Positions 22,051 to 33,032 of a stretch of 64,000 nt of DNA are shown one piece after another. The position numbers and the translations under genes were made by a program. Positions within the stretch are counted from its first letter, which is position 1; each line of letters begins with the position of its first letter. Below the pieces are notes generated by a model. That model was not told the origin of the DNA, made no database searches, and saw only the letters and a program-made list of their open reading frames with translations. Origin of the DNA: Orthonyx spaldingii (lineage: Eukaryota > Chordata > Aves > Passeriformes > Orthonychidae); NCBI GenBank assembly GCA_013397795.1, contig VZTJ01004772.1, positions 124,001-188,000 of the forward strand, given 5' to 3'.

Positions 22051-23900
22051 CTGAAGGGAAAGCAACAAACCCTTCCTCCAAATCCAGGCTGTGAGTCTGA
22101 GGCACCAGAAGAGAACACTGAAAAGGCAAAGTGGTTCCCACAGCACCCCCCGTGCTCTGGCACACCCAAGTTTGGTGAGTTATCCCTTGTGGGAAGGAAA
22201 TTCCATGCTAAGTTTCTTCCCAGTGCAAAAATTTCGGGAATAACCTGACAACTCCAGTTTTTGGAGAACAGAAGCAGCTCATCATTAAGGCAGTGACAAA
22301 GGAATCCAAAACAGCAGCAACCAGGAAATGTTGCAGCATTTTGCTGTTAAAAAGATCCCTCTGCTGCTGCTCAGCCACTGCATCCCATTCTGCCCTTCCA
22401 AAATTCCCATGTTTTCTCCTTTTCCCCCATCTTTTTCTGTCCCTGGTGAAGGGAGAACATGTTTTAAGGAAGCCACTCAAGCCCCAGCCTGAGGCATGGC
22501 CTGGTTGTTAAATCCCTACGGGCGCTTCCCAGTCTGTCTGGAACACGAACAAACCCAAAAAGGTGCTTCCTACAGGCAAATCCTGAAGCTGAGGGAGTTT
22601 TGGCTACAAATCCTGGAATAAGGTGAAGTTGAGTCAAACTCTGTGGCTGGAAAAGCAGCACCAGAGCTCTGCTTTGCTCAGCTGTCCTGCAGCAGCACAG
22701 GCTGCTCGGGAAGGAAAAGGCAGAAAAGAAGTGAGGATGCAGCAGGAAGATGTGAGTGTGCACGTGCACACACATTTTTTATAGATCTATATAGAAATAT
22801 ATGATTTCTTCTTTTTATTGAAGCTTTATGAAGCCAGACTCGAGTTTCAGTTGATTACAACATGCATCAATATCAAACTCTGAAACCAAAGGTAGCTGCC
22901 AAACGTTCTCAGCCCGAAGCAGCTTTGAAAGCATCTGGTTGGAAAAAGTCAAGCCTGGTGTATCATTTTAATTATGGCAATTAACAGCTGTCTGTGTGCA
23001 GTTCCAGGAGAGGCTGGTGTGCAGCTTGCCATGATCATGGGGGGAAAAAAACCCAGCAGGGTATGGACAATCAGGACAAATCTTCTGTGAGATGGGGCAT
23101 AAAACCCTAAATGTAGCAGGGACAACTTAATTTCTCCTCTTGCTGCCAAACCACCTAAACCCTAATATGTGAGGATTGGTCAAAATTACCATGACAGACG
23201 AGTTTCCTTGTTTTAAGACTTCTTGGCTTTGTAGCTGAAACAATCTGAAATGTTTGGATTGTTTATGAGGCGAACTTTGACCCACAAACCCCATTTCTGG
23301 CCAGCAGACAGCAGTTTCCTTTCTGGAAACCAATCTGGCTGATCCACCACGAAAGAAAAAAAGAGATGAAGGTGGCCACATCACACCTGGGACAAACCTG
23401 CTTTGCACAGAATTGTGTGAGGAGCTGTGGTGGCCAAGGCTCCTCGGGAGAAAACCCCACCAAGGCACCCACGGGGCTGCTCCAGGAGAATTCCCAGGCT
23501 GTTCCCCTCACCTGGAAATGTGCAGGCAGCCCCCAAAAATGAGCTGCTTTCAGGGCAGCAGGTGTTAAAGCTCTTGATTTTGGTGCTTAGCAGCAAAACC
23601 AGACACTGGCTTGGGAAAGGGGGTGACAACAGAACTCTGGAGGAGAATTTGGACACGGGGGAATGGTAATTTCTCTTTTTCACTGGAGTAGTTGTTTGCA
23701 GCAGGGAATTTAATTTATTCCCTTTATTTATTCCCTTAACTTCATTGCTATCCCAACATAATTATTATTAAATTCTTCATAATTCTTATTAAATTATTAT
23801 CAAATTAATTAGAGATTCCCTGACATGGGATTCTGCAATAATCTGAGTGTGACACTGCTCCAGTGGGTTTTTCTTCCAGGGCCTAAAACCTCTTGGAAAA

Positions 23901-24648
23901 CCATGATTTAAAGGACAGATGAGATGATTTATTCACATCCAATTGACTGAGGAGAGCAGAGTGCAAGTCACTTGGATAACCAAGCACCGTTCCTAAGTGC
24001 TGATGGAATACTCTCCCAAAAAACTCAAGGCAGCCATTAAGAGTTGCAGACCTGAGATCAAAGCACAGGTTGGTAAATTGTTGTGGAGGTCTACACAGAG
24101 AAGAACCAAATCAGCAAGGATCTTCCCTTAGATCTGGAGTTAAGCACAGAGGTGATCCCAGTAATTCAAAAATATATGATGTTCCAGCTGGTTTTAGTGC
24201 AGACCACACATGAACCAGGATTTAGTTAAAAAAAAAAAAAAAAAAAAAAAAAAACCAAAGTAAAAAAGTAAATATTGTCCTGCACTGTGCTAAAGTACCA
24301 TAAAAACACAGAAACAATAAAAGGAAATATTTAGCCACTTCAGTCTCTCCAGTACTGGGTGTAAATGAAGAGAAAGTTCTGTTCACTGCAAATGTTCCTT
24401 TGCCAGCAGACTCCTTGCACAGAACAGATGCTGACAAAGAATGGCAACACAGGTGTGTTTTAAAGTTAACAAAAAGAATAAAGGCCTTCAGCTGTGAGAT
24501 CACCACCTCTTTTCAACCTCTGAAGTTACCCATGGCAAACACAGAGAGAGCAGGAAACCAGAAGGAAAAAATCAAACTTTCAATTGCCCTTCCCACCTCG
24601 CCCGGGTTGAGGTGCCAGTGGCCAGCCCTGGGAGCTCCCTGTGGGCTG
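23901..24648 (-). other. HLCS: HLCS 3' UTR (probable extent)
   Basis: Sequence downstream of the HLCS stop on the minus strand. The first minus-strand AATAAA is at 23928-23933 (TTTATT on the plus strand), giving a UTR of roughly 0.74 kb. Further signals lie at 23714-23732. The segment includes a 27-base A tract at 24228-24254 (T on the transcript strand). Confidence 0.4.
24228..24254 (+). repeat. A27 homopolymer tract
   Basis: 27 uninterrupted A residues (T in the HLCS transcript). No recognisable retroposon body is attached. Confidence 0.92.
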
Positions 24649-24817
24649 TCAGTGCTTGGGGACGATGAGGTTCCTCAGCATGTCAAAGGAGTTTCCATCT
24701 GGGTGCACTGACTCCACGCCCTTGCCCTCCTCATGCACCTGCAGGTATCCATAGTCATCGATCCCAACGATCCAGGCCGGCGGCCCCTCCTCGTGGCGGA
24801 GACGGACCTGCTTCCCA
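24649..24817 (-). CDS. HLCS: HLCS terminal coding exon: biotin-ligase C-terminal domain
   Basis: Encodes (S)GKQVRLRHEEGPPAWIVG, IDDYGYLQVHEEGKGVESV and HPDGNSFDMLRNLIVPKH, then TGA at 24649-24651. This is the SH3-like C-terminal cap of eukaryotic biotin-protein ligases. The closing HPDGNSFDMLRNLI matches human HLCS. Holocarboxylase synthetase makes biotinyl-AMP and transfers biotin to a lysine in acetyl-CoA, pyruvate, propionyl-CoA and methylcrotonyl-CoA carboxylases, in cytosol and mitochondria. Acceptor: TCTCCCCGCAG before T24817. It completes the AG|T Ser codon started in the previous exon. Length is 169 nt. The enzyme ends in PKH rather than the PKRR I recall for human. Confidence 0.96.
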
Positions 24818-24904
24818 CTGCGGGGAGACACTTCTGTCAGCGGCTCATGCAGGGACACTGCACAGCTGAAACCACCCCAGGGGACTCGTCAGAATCATTG
24901 GATG

Positions 24905-25077
24905 AGTCATGGAATGGGTTGGGTTGGAAGGGACCTGAAAGATCATCCCATTCCAACCCCGACACCTCCCACTGTCCCAGGCTGCTCCAAGCCCCAGCGT
25001 CCAACCTGGCCTTGGGCACTGCCAGGGATCCAGGGGCAGCCACAGCTGCTCTGGGCCAGGGCTCCCCACCCTCATAG
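24905..25077 (-). mobile_element. CR1 LINE 3' fragment (family A)
   Basis: Antisense tail GTCATGGAATGGGTTGGGTT, CACCTCCCACTGTCCCAGGC and GGCACTGCCAGGGATCCAGG. It is close to the other family-A copies and ends at CCCACCCTCATAGG. It lies in the HLCS intron just before the last exon. Confidence 0.93.
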
Positions 25078-25490
25078 GAGAGGTTTCACCCTCTAACAGA
25101 TTATTTTATTTCCCACCTCACTGGTTCTTCACACAGAATGACTCTCAGCACCATCTTCTACCTGCTTTAATTTCCTTTTGTGGAACGAATGGAGTTGGAG
25201 TTAATCCAAGCAGCCAATTTCTTTTTTCCTAAAAAAACCACCCCATTCCCAATTCCCTTTGTTTGGAAATGATACATGTTAAATACCTGGAAGCTTTCTT
25301 TAACTCATGCTAGTTCACTGATTTTAGTACGTGCTGCTTTAATTCTCCCTTAAAAATGTACATCCTGCTTGGGAGTGTATTTTAAATCATTCACTCATAT
25401 TAAAGGGACTCTAGTGGAACAAGACAGAATATCCATGACTTCTTCTACCAGTTTTATTAAAAGGAAGTTTGAGAAGAACATCACTCTTAC

Positions 25491-25704
25491 CTGTGTATCC
25501 AATACTTGTAGTACTGGGGCAGAACTCCATTGGGCCCCTTCTCCTGGAAAACCTCTATGAGCCTCTCCAGCACAGTCACAGTCCTTGCAATGAGACAGTC
25601 TGCACTCAGAGGCTTCAGCTCTGTCCCCTCTTCCTTATTAAACTTTGCAATGAGATCATTGATGCAGATGGTGGGGTTGCTGTTATTCACATTAAACCCA
25701 AAGC
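25491..25704 (-). CDS. HLCS: HLCS coding exon: end of catalytic domain
   Basis: Encodes GFGFNVNNSNPTICINDL, a charged middle, LSADCLIARTVTVLERLIEV and VLPQYYKYWIH. It matches human HLCS closely through GFNV.NSNPTICINDLI, a part of the ligase core near the adenylate pocket, and leads into the C-terminal cap. Acceptor: TTGTCTTCTCCAG before G25704. Donor: GTAAGA below 25491. The first two bases complete a Gly codon with the previous exon, and the final AG joins T of the last exon (Ser). Length is 214 nt. The junction reads LIGFGFNV, where I remember human LIGCGFNV, so a Cys to Phe difference. Confidence 0.96.
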
Positions 25705-26779
25705 CTGGAGAAGACAAAGAGAAGGACAGAAAGAGAGCAACTCTTTGTTACCACCACAGCCAGCACTTCATTCACCTACTCCATGCAATTATCCCTCAGG
25801 ATGGCTCCCAGAGCTGGTTTAATTCAGTCTCTTGCACCTTTGAATCTTCTTACTCCTGTAATTACAATTCTCAGCTCAGATTTTGCTCCTTGCCCTTAAA
25901 ATGCCTCTTCAGAATTACAGAGTCAAACCCAGCACAGCCTTTCAACCACACCCTATCCCATCAGTGAGGGTTGGGAGAGGATAAACGGGTACCTTGGTTC
26001 CAAAACCATCCAAGTGAGACATTCTTCCACTCCCTGGGAGCTGGCATGTCCTCAGCTCACTCAGAGAACAACTGATCCTACTCTAAGATGGAATTTTATC
26101 TTCCAGTCTAAAATTTAGCTCAGAGACCTTTCTGTTTAGTGCAGTGAGCTGCTGCCCTTTCCAAAAATCCAGAGTTTTCACTCAGCTGATAAGCCTTGTT
26201 TGGCTTGCTCTGGAAAGCCCAGAAGATTTGATTTTAACTTTGTAAGACTCCAGTTTGCTTAATCTATCTCACCACAGCATATCCTTTAGAAGCCTCAAGT
26301 CTCTCCCTGAGATTTCTCCAGCTGGAATAAAGTTGGCAGAAAGCCTCCCTTGTTTAAATATGGCTCTTGGGGCCTTTTCTGCAGCCTGCTGGAACAGGCT
26401 TCGAGGGATGTAAAGAAATATATTGTATTACCTGTTTATTTTTTTTCTCCTAATAATTTGGATTACTTTTTCTTTCCTCAGACATTTGGGATAAAAGCCC
26501 CTGTCTGTGAATCAGGTTTGGACATGATGCACCTCCATCTGCAAGGAGGTGCAGATGCCTCATTTGGCAAATTTGCTATTAAGAACTAATATATGGAAGC
26601 AATTTGTATGAACTTTGAGGAGAAGGATCTCCTCAGTGAAAAGGAGTTTCTGACTTTTAACAAGTCAGAGAATGCACAAAAACAGTGCTCCCAACACACC
26701 AGTGCTGTGGAAATGAGCTGAAATGGGTTACTGGAAAGAGATAAAGGAAAGTGAACTGGAAAATACAACGAGCTGAGCC

Positions 26780-27250
26780 AGCAAATCCCAACTCAGCCAT
26801 TTGCACTCAAACACAGCACGAGGGAAGGGAGACACCGTGGCCATCAAGCTGTGCCTGGTCCTGGCAGGGGTCACGGGGCCTTGGGGTCCACCAGCAGCCT
26901 CAGATCACTGCCCAGCAATCCAAAAATCCACAAGAGACACCCCGAGGCAAGGAGCTCGGCCAAGGCCAAACACCTGGGAATGAACCTGGCGGGGAAGAGG
27001 CGGCCAGGGAACCCGAGGAACACGAGGTGCTCGGGGCTCTGGGGGCACCTGCGCAGTGCCCCCGGGAGCACTGAGCATTCGGCAGTGCCCCTGCAGTGCT
27101 GATGTGGCTGATGGATGTTCCAGTGGTGCATCCATGAGGGCCTGGACGTGCCTGAGCAGAGGCAGAGCAGTGTCTGCAGGTCACGCTCGCTGGCTGTCCC
27201 CTGCATTCCACTGGTGTTGGCTCCTACGCCTGCTCCGAGTCTGGCCCTCA
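26780..27250. other. GC-rich, CpG-containing unexplained block in HLCS intron
   Basis: About 470 bp of markedly higher GC and CpG than its surroundings (for example GGCGGGGAAGAGGCGGCCAG and GCCCCCGGGAGCACTGAGC). It carries overlapping open frames of 103-126 codons on the minus strand and 107 on the plus strand, as GC-rich DNA often does. It does not match the CR1 copies. I see no splice-site pair that fits HLCS phases. Confidence 0.4.
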
Positions 27251-27569
27251 CATTAATGGTGTAAATTCTTCTCAGAACTCCTCTTCCAGAAGTCCCAACA
27301 CCGTAAAGTTCTTCAATTTTAAATTTCAGATTGAAAAAAAAGGTTCTTTAGTTGTTGTTTTTTTTTTTTAAACCATGTTTAGAAGTATTAGCACAAAGTG
27401 TGGCATCTGTGAGGCCACGAGCACTGAAAACACAGGTTTGTCTTTGATCTCATTCTCCTGAGGTCCTTCTTGGAGCAGTGAAGCCACAGAGATGATCTTT
27501 GATTTTCATCATTAGCTGGATTTATGGGAGATTCTGCAGGAATGCCACGGGAAGAGTGAGTTCAGTGAC

Positions 27570-27676
27570 TGGATGTGGCACTCAGAGCTCTGGGCTGGGG
27601 ACAAGGTGGGCATCGGGCACAGCTGGGACTCCATGGGCTGGGGGTGCTTTTCCAACCTCAATTATTCTGGAATTCT
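27570..27676 (+). mobile_element. CR1 LINE 3' tail (family C)
   Basis: GTGGCACTCAGAGCTCTGGG, GACAAGGTGGGCATCGGGC and TTCCAACCTCAATTATTCTG: the same block order as the reverse complement of 54716-54830. Confidence 0.9.
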
Positions 27677-29030
27677 GCCTAGGTAAGGAATCTGCACGGC
27701 TGCAGGAAAGGGGTGATGGATCTGGTACACCTTTCCTGTTGGGGAAGCTGAATCCCATCACTCCTACAATACAAAAACTTGTCACGAGTCCCCTCCACGA
27801 CTCCCAGCGACACACGCTTCACTGGAATGATGGAAAACATCCTTGGATTCACATGTAGCAAGGGAGTTTCAATTTTAAAAGCTCCCATGTGAAAACAGGC
27901 TGATGAAAATGGACATTTATCTATACCTCAGATCTACCACCACCCAGATGATTCCTATGGATATCAGAGAGAATGGAGACAGAAAGTCTCCATTTGAATT
28001 TGGATGTTTTGATGGTTAGGGTAAGAAGCAAAAGGTCCAAACCAAATATGTAAAGTGCTTAAGAAATACTCAATACAATGAACTATTTTTGGATCTCTTT
28101 CTGCTTTCCTTGTGTTAACCACGATGTAGGAAAACATGGAAGGTTGATGGGGCACAGAGAGACATCTTAAGTTTTGGTGCAATTTCCATTGTGCTGATGC
28201 AGATTGTTCACAAAATGAAGATATAAAATGGAACAGAAAATGTCACGTCTGGGTATGTTTCACAGGAGGAGGTGATTTCTTCAACTCTTTTGCTTGTTTG
28301 CACCTCTAAAATCACAGAATTTTAACACAAACAACACCATGACCACACCATCTTTACATGACACTTTACCTGTGCTACATTCAAATATAAACCAAACGTT
28401 ATAATCTTTTTCTTTAACCTTTTAGACTTGCCAAGGAATTTTCTTTCCATTTTTTAGACACAGCAGAGACAATTATTTTTGAACCCAGAATCTGGCAGGT
28501 TTCTAAGGAGATCTGGGATGCTGTTGGTAAGGGGCAAAATTTCCTTGTCAAATAACAGCATGATTATCAGACTAGAGATGACAAAGCCATCTCAATAATT
28601 TAAAAATTAAACATTATTTTGTGTACACAACTCTTCTGATTCAAAAGGCATGCTCTTCATTTAACTATTTGTCATGTTACAAAAAATACATAAATTGGAA
28701 GAAAAGGATGGAGTTTTCAGTATATTCTACTGGTTTTGCAATAAATCAAGGAAGACAATTTCCCTCTCCCATGTTATGCTCTCTCTTTGAACTCTACTAC
28801 ATCAGTCCAGATGCCTGCATTTGTTTTCCTTGTCAAGCATATGGAGTTATTAAGAAGAATGAAAACATTTACTTTTTGTGCTTCCTCTGGATGTAACATT
28901 GTGCTTTATTTCCTTATGCCTGCTGTCATTATTTGTTCTCGTCGTTGCCATTTTTACTGATACAGACATTGATAACAAAATCCTCCAGAAAAAAAAACCA
29001 GCACAGAAAAGCTTCAAAATAGACATTTAC

Positions 29031-29145
29031 CAATGAGAATATGAAATGTTGTTTCAATGAGTGTTGAGTTTACCAGAACTCCACCGAGCTTCATCAGATC
29101 ACTGTAGTAAATATCATTTGGCCACTTAACTCGCAGCTCAATGTC
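29031..29145 (-). CDS. HLCS: HLCS coding exon with KWPND motif
   Basis: Encodes DIELRVKWPNDIYYSDLMK, LGGVLVNSTLIETTFHILI and the first base of the next Gly codon. KWPND contains the invariant lysine of biotin-protein ligases that contacts biotinyl-AMP, and GGVLVNST is the following strand. This is the active-site heart of the enzyme. Acceptor: TTTGTTTCTTTAG before G29145 (phase 0). Donor: GTAAAT, beginning at 29030. Length is 115 nt (38 codons plus one base). A family-A CR1 begins 65 nt upstream of the acceptor on the transcript strand. Confidence 0.96.
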
Positions 29146-29209
29146 CTAAAGAAACAAAAACAGACATTTAGAGACATTTATGGCTCATTCATCGCTCCAC
29201 AGTCTGTAG

Positions 29210-29745
29210 AGAATCATGGAATGGTTTGGGCTGGAAGGGATGTGAAAGATGCCAGTTCCAACTCCCCTGCCATGGGCAGGGACACCTCCCACTGTCCCAG
29301 GCTGCTCCAAGCCCCAGTGTCCAACCTGGCCTTGGGCACTGCCAGGGATCCAGGGGCAGCCACAGCTTCTCTGGGCACCTGTGCCAGGGCCTCCCCACCC
29401 TCCCAGGGAACAATTCCTTCCCAATATCCCATCCAGCCCTGCCCTCTGGCACTGGGAAGCCATTCCCTGGCTCCTGTCCCTCCAGCCCTTGGAAATTGTC
29501 TCTCTCCATGTTTCCTGGGGCTCCTTCAGGCCCTGCAAGGCCACACTGAGCTCACCCCAGAGCTTCTCCTCTCCAGGCTGAACAATGCCAGCTCTCCCAG
29601 CCTTTCCTCCCAGCAGAGCTGCTCCATCCCTCTGCCCATCCTGGTGCCTCCTCTGGGCTCTCTCCAGCAGCTCCAGGTGCTCCCTGTGCTGGGCCCCAGG
29701 GCTGGACACAGCACTCCAGGTGGGGTCTCACCAGAGGGGGAGAAT
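29210..29745 (-). mobile_element. CR1 LINE, antisense, about 535 bp (family A)
   Basis: Runs from the tail AGAATCATGGAATGGTTTGG through CACCTCCCACTGTCCCAGGC, GGCAGCCACAGCTTCTCTGG and GGAAATTGTCTCTCTCCATG to GCTGGGCCCCAGGGCTGGAC and the AGGTGGGGTCTCACC block. It is one of the best-preserved copies. Confidence 0.95.
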
Positions 29746-31068
29746 TTTCCCTCCCTTTTTGCCACACCTAATGTGCTCCTGTCAACTGCTCCCCACAACG
29801 AGAATCTACTGAAGAGAATCTCCACAAATGCTACTGAAAACTGCCTGAGGAACCTTGCAGGAACCAGCCAAGGAGACAGTGACAGCCTGAATTTCAGAAA
29901 GGAAATTCAGCAGACAGGAGAAATCCCAGCTCACAACTACATAAACACTTCAGAAATGTCCTAAACCTGTTCCCATTTTCAGCAGCACAGCGGGGCTGGA
30001 AACACAAACTGTGCTGTGTGACAACATCCCAGCCCCATAGAGCAGCTTGTGTTGAAGCCACAGGGCTGAGCTGAACTTTGCACCGGCTACTTAAACACAA
30101 AAAAGAAAGCAAATGTGCTTCCTGCAGTTTGAAACACTGCCCTCGACTGCTGCATCCCCAGGGGCAAATTATGGGAGGTGCTCCAGGACTCCAAGAGTCA
30201 CGTTCCCGCCTATTGTAGTGGATGAAATCCCTTTACAGGATGTGTGAAAGCTGCACCTGGGTCCGTGTCTACTTTCCTGACAGATTTAAAGGCCAGGGAG
30301 GAGTCCATTACACGTTCACTGACAGGAAATACTACCTGATTTTGCTATCAAAGCATTCCGAAGGAAAGTATCACCAACTCAGATTCGTTATGGAAAAGAA
30401 CTTGGCTCCTTGCACTGGGAAAAGATTTATGGGAGACTCTGGAGACACGGGAGGCATGACACAGTTAGATGGTGTTATCAGGGATAAAAGATCTTCCCTG
30501 AGGGAAACACACACCTGTAAGACACCAGACAGTAGCTCTGTGACTGGAGTGACAACAGGCAGGAAGAACAACCAAGTCAGCTGGGTGTTCTCATGACTTT
30601 GCACAGAGTGGATTCACCACCTGGAGCTGCTGGAGACACAAAATATGCTGGAAACAGAGCACGTTCTTCTGTTCCCTCACCAGAGAGAGATTCTGCTGGT
30701 CTCAGAATGGCAGAGCAAAACATCCTCTTCATTTAAGGCCTATGTGCATCCTCAGCATTAACATCTGCCAGTGGAACTTCCAACTGAGATGTCAGATCTG
30801 CTCTGGGAGGACCAGAACAAAGATCTGGGTTGCTGCTTCTTCAGCAGAGTCAATAATTGTGGCAATCCTAAAAATGATGATGGGCTGATAAACTGGTATT
30901 GTTACCAGGTATTCCAGAGACACAGGTATTCCAGATTTTTGAATGGAAACCCTCAAATGGTCTTTCAGCATAATAAAGGACATCAAATTGTGTTAATGTA
31001 TTATTAAAACCCTGACCACCACAGGGGAAGGGAAATGGGGAGGAGAGAATGAAGCCTCTGGGTGGAAG

Positions 31069-31560
31069 CCACAGGGAGCACCTGGAGCTGCTGGAGAGAG
31101 CCCAGAGGAGGCACCAGGATGGGCAGAGGGATGGAGCAGCTCTGCTGGGAGGAAAGGCTGGGAGAGCTGGCATTGTTCAGCCTGGAGAGGAGAAGCTCTG
31201 GGGTGACCTCAGTGTGGCCTTGCAGGGCCTGAAGGAGCCCCAGGAAACATGGAGAGAGACAATTTCCAAGGGCTGGAGGGACAGGACCCAGGGAATGGCT
31301 TCCCAGTGCCAGAGGGCAGGGCTGGATGGGAGATTGGGAAGGAATTGTTCCCTGGGAGGGTGGGCAGGCCCTGGCACAGGGTGCCCAGAGAAGCTGTGGC
31401 TGCCCCTGGATCCCTGGCAGTGTCCCAGGCCAGGTTGGACACTGGGGTTTGGAGCAGCCTGGGACAGTGGGAGGTGTCCCTGCCATGGCAGGGGTTGCTC
31501 TGGATGGGCCTTAAGGTCCCGTCCAGCCCAAACCATTCCATGACTCTTCCACGACTCTAC
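31069..31560 (+). mobile_element. CR1 LINE, sense, about 490 bp (family A)
   Basis: From CACAGGGAGCACCTGGAGCT through AACATGGAGAGAGACAATTT and GTGCCCAGAGAAGCTGTGGC to AAACCATTCCATGACTCTTC. It is an inverted partner of 29210-29745 with near-identical sequence. Confidence 0.95.
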
Positions 31561-32871
31561 AGATGATCCCATTGTTTGTGGCTGCTGCAGTTGGCATGAC
31601 ATGGGCAAAGGAAAGCCCTGCACTACTTGAGTCTAAAGGGGAAATTTAAGCACTGAGTTTTTCATAAATTTTGGAATTTTCTTGCTGTAACATATTTGTG
31701 TTCAGACCCTTAACTCAGACCCTTAACCCCTCCCCGCCAAGGGCTGATGTCCCCTCAGGTTCAGCAGAGCTGTCCTGGTCACAGAAAGCTCTTTACTGTC
31801 CAAATGCTCAGTACAGTGAATGCATTATTGAGACACATTTTTTACATCAATATTAATACTTCAGTCACCTTTTTCCTCTCGAATGGAATAAAATTAAAAA
31901 TGCCACAGTACATCAGGGCAGGCACACAGAAGCAAAACCACCTCCATTCATGAATTAGCTCCTTCCCCAGCCAGCCCCAGATTTTATAAAACTAACTCTT
32001 GTCCCTTCGTTTTTAAGTGGTCAAATTATCCACTCCAGCCAAGTATTTTATATTGCAAATTTTAGCCTGAAGCATTTTGTTTTTACAGTCAGGTTATGAA
32101 GCACTGAAGTTAGAAGGTTTTAAAGAAAGGCTGACAGACCCTAAACTACAGCAAAGCTACTGGGTGCCACTATAATAAAGTTCATGTGTAAATGTGTATA
32201 AGTCATTGATTTTCTGTAATATAGGAAACATATGCTTTAGTTAACTACTTCTGTAAAATACCAAAGTTTTATAGTTAGCAAATATTAGGAAATGGTAACA
32301 TTAAAAAGGAGATATATGAGGTGGTGAAGAAGACTGGTTCTTCATTTTAATACTGATGACAGGACACTTGATTCCCTCCTGAGAGCAATTCTCCTAAGTT
32401 CTTGCTTCAGAAATCAGTTTTCAACCTTAAACAAGGGTTGGAAAAATCTTTTAAAAGGGATAAAGTGACCACTGAAACAGCACCAACACAAAAGCCGAAA
32501 AGGATTTGTCAGTTTTATTCATTTTTCCCTCCTCCTTCTTCTTCAAAATCAAAACAGATTAACTCCATTGTTGGGCAAACAAAATGGATTTTTTTCTTTA
32601 CTGCTGAGGATTGAGGCTTAAGTTTCATAAGATCATGATGGAAATGAGTGTAGGGAACTTGGTAAGCCCAGGAAAAGAATATTCTTCATATGGATATTAG
32701 ATTTCTTCAAATATATCAATAATCAAATGTTAGGAAGGTTAAATTTACCACTCTCTTAGTGCTGAAGAACTGCATTATGCACTCAGCCATTCTACACATG
32801 AAAGACACAGCTAAAATCTGAATTTAATGCAAATGGAAACAGGAGTTTTGAGATAAATTAGAAGGACATAC

Positions 32872-33032
32872 CTCATATCCTGGTATTGACCTGACTGACT
32901 CTACCACCGCCAAGGACACCAGGTGTTGGATAAAAGGAATTCTCTGGCCCAGGTTGGAATGTAGAGGGATGGAGATGTGCAGAGTGGCCAGGGCACAGCC
33001 CATGGGACTGAGCCAAACGTTTCCACCACGAC
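32872..33032 (-). CDS. HLCS: HLCS coding exon after the Gly-rich biotin loop
   Basis: Encodes (G)RGGNVWLSPMGCALATLH, ISIPLHSNLGQRIPFIQH and LVSLAVVESVRSIPGYE. Together with the preceding exon it gives GKGRGGNVW, the glycine-rich biotin/adenylate loop of biotin-protein ligases (GRGRGG in human, as I recall). Acceptor: CCTCTCCCTGCCCAG before G33032; its first two bases complete a Gly codon. Donor: GTATGT below 32872. Length is 161 nt, and it ends in phase 0, fitting the next exon's GAC start. Conservation to human HLCS is strong throughout. Confidence 0.96.

Larger units (their letters stand above)
17651..23900. other. Convergent intergenic interval between SIM2 and HLCS
   Basis: About 6.2 kb with no established gene. 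It contains three short CR1 remnants, a 51-bp tandem repeat, a CA microsatellite, a repeat-poor block at 19020-19600 and one protein-like open segment on the minus strand (21955-22050). A passage near 18190-18260 faintly recalls an avian ERVL LTR start but is too degenerate to call. Confidence 0.7.
25705..29030 (-). other. HLCS: HLCS intron
   Basis: A 3.3 kb intron with donor GTAAAT at 29030-29025. It holds a family-C CR1 tail and an unexplained GC-rich block (26780-27250). Otherwise it is AT-rich with nothing identifiable. Confidence 0.8.
29146..32871 (-). other. HLCS: HLCS intron with inverted CR1 pair
   Basis: A 3.7 kb intron from GTATGT to the TTTAG acceptor. It contains two long family-A CR1 copies in opposite orientation (29210-29745 and 31069-31560). 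The sequence between them (29750-31060) includes a 124-codon plus-strand frame (30222-30596) without recognisable content. 31560-32870 is AT-rich with nothing assigned. Confidence 0.85.

Noticed and set aside
29221..29964. 247-codon plus-strand frame and several other frames above 150 codons (31049, 41376, 63175, 63179)
   Set aside because: All lie within CR1 3' regions, and the same peptides recur at each copy. They are GC-rich repeat frames, not genes.
30222..30596. 124-codon plus-strand frame between two CR1 copies
   Set aside because: No recognisable domain, no splice sites and ordinary intron composition. Likely chance.
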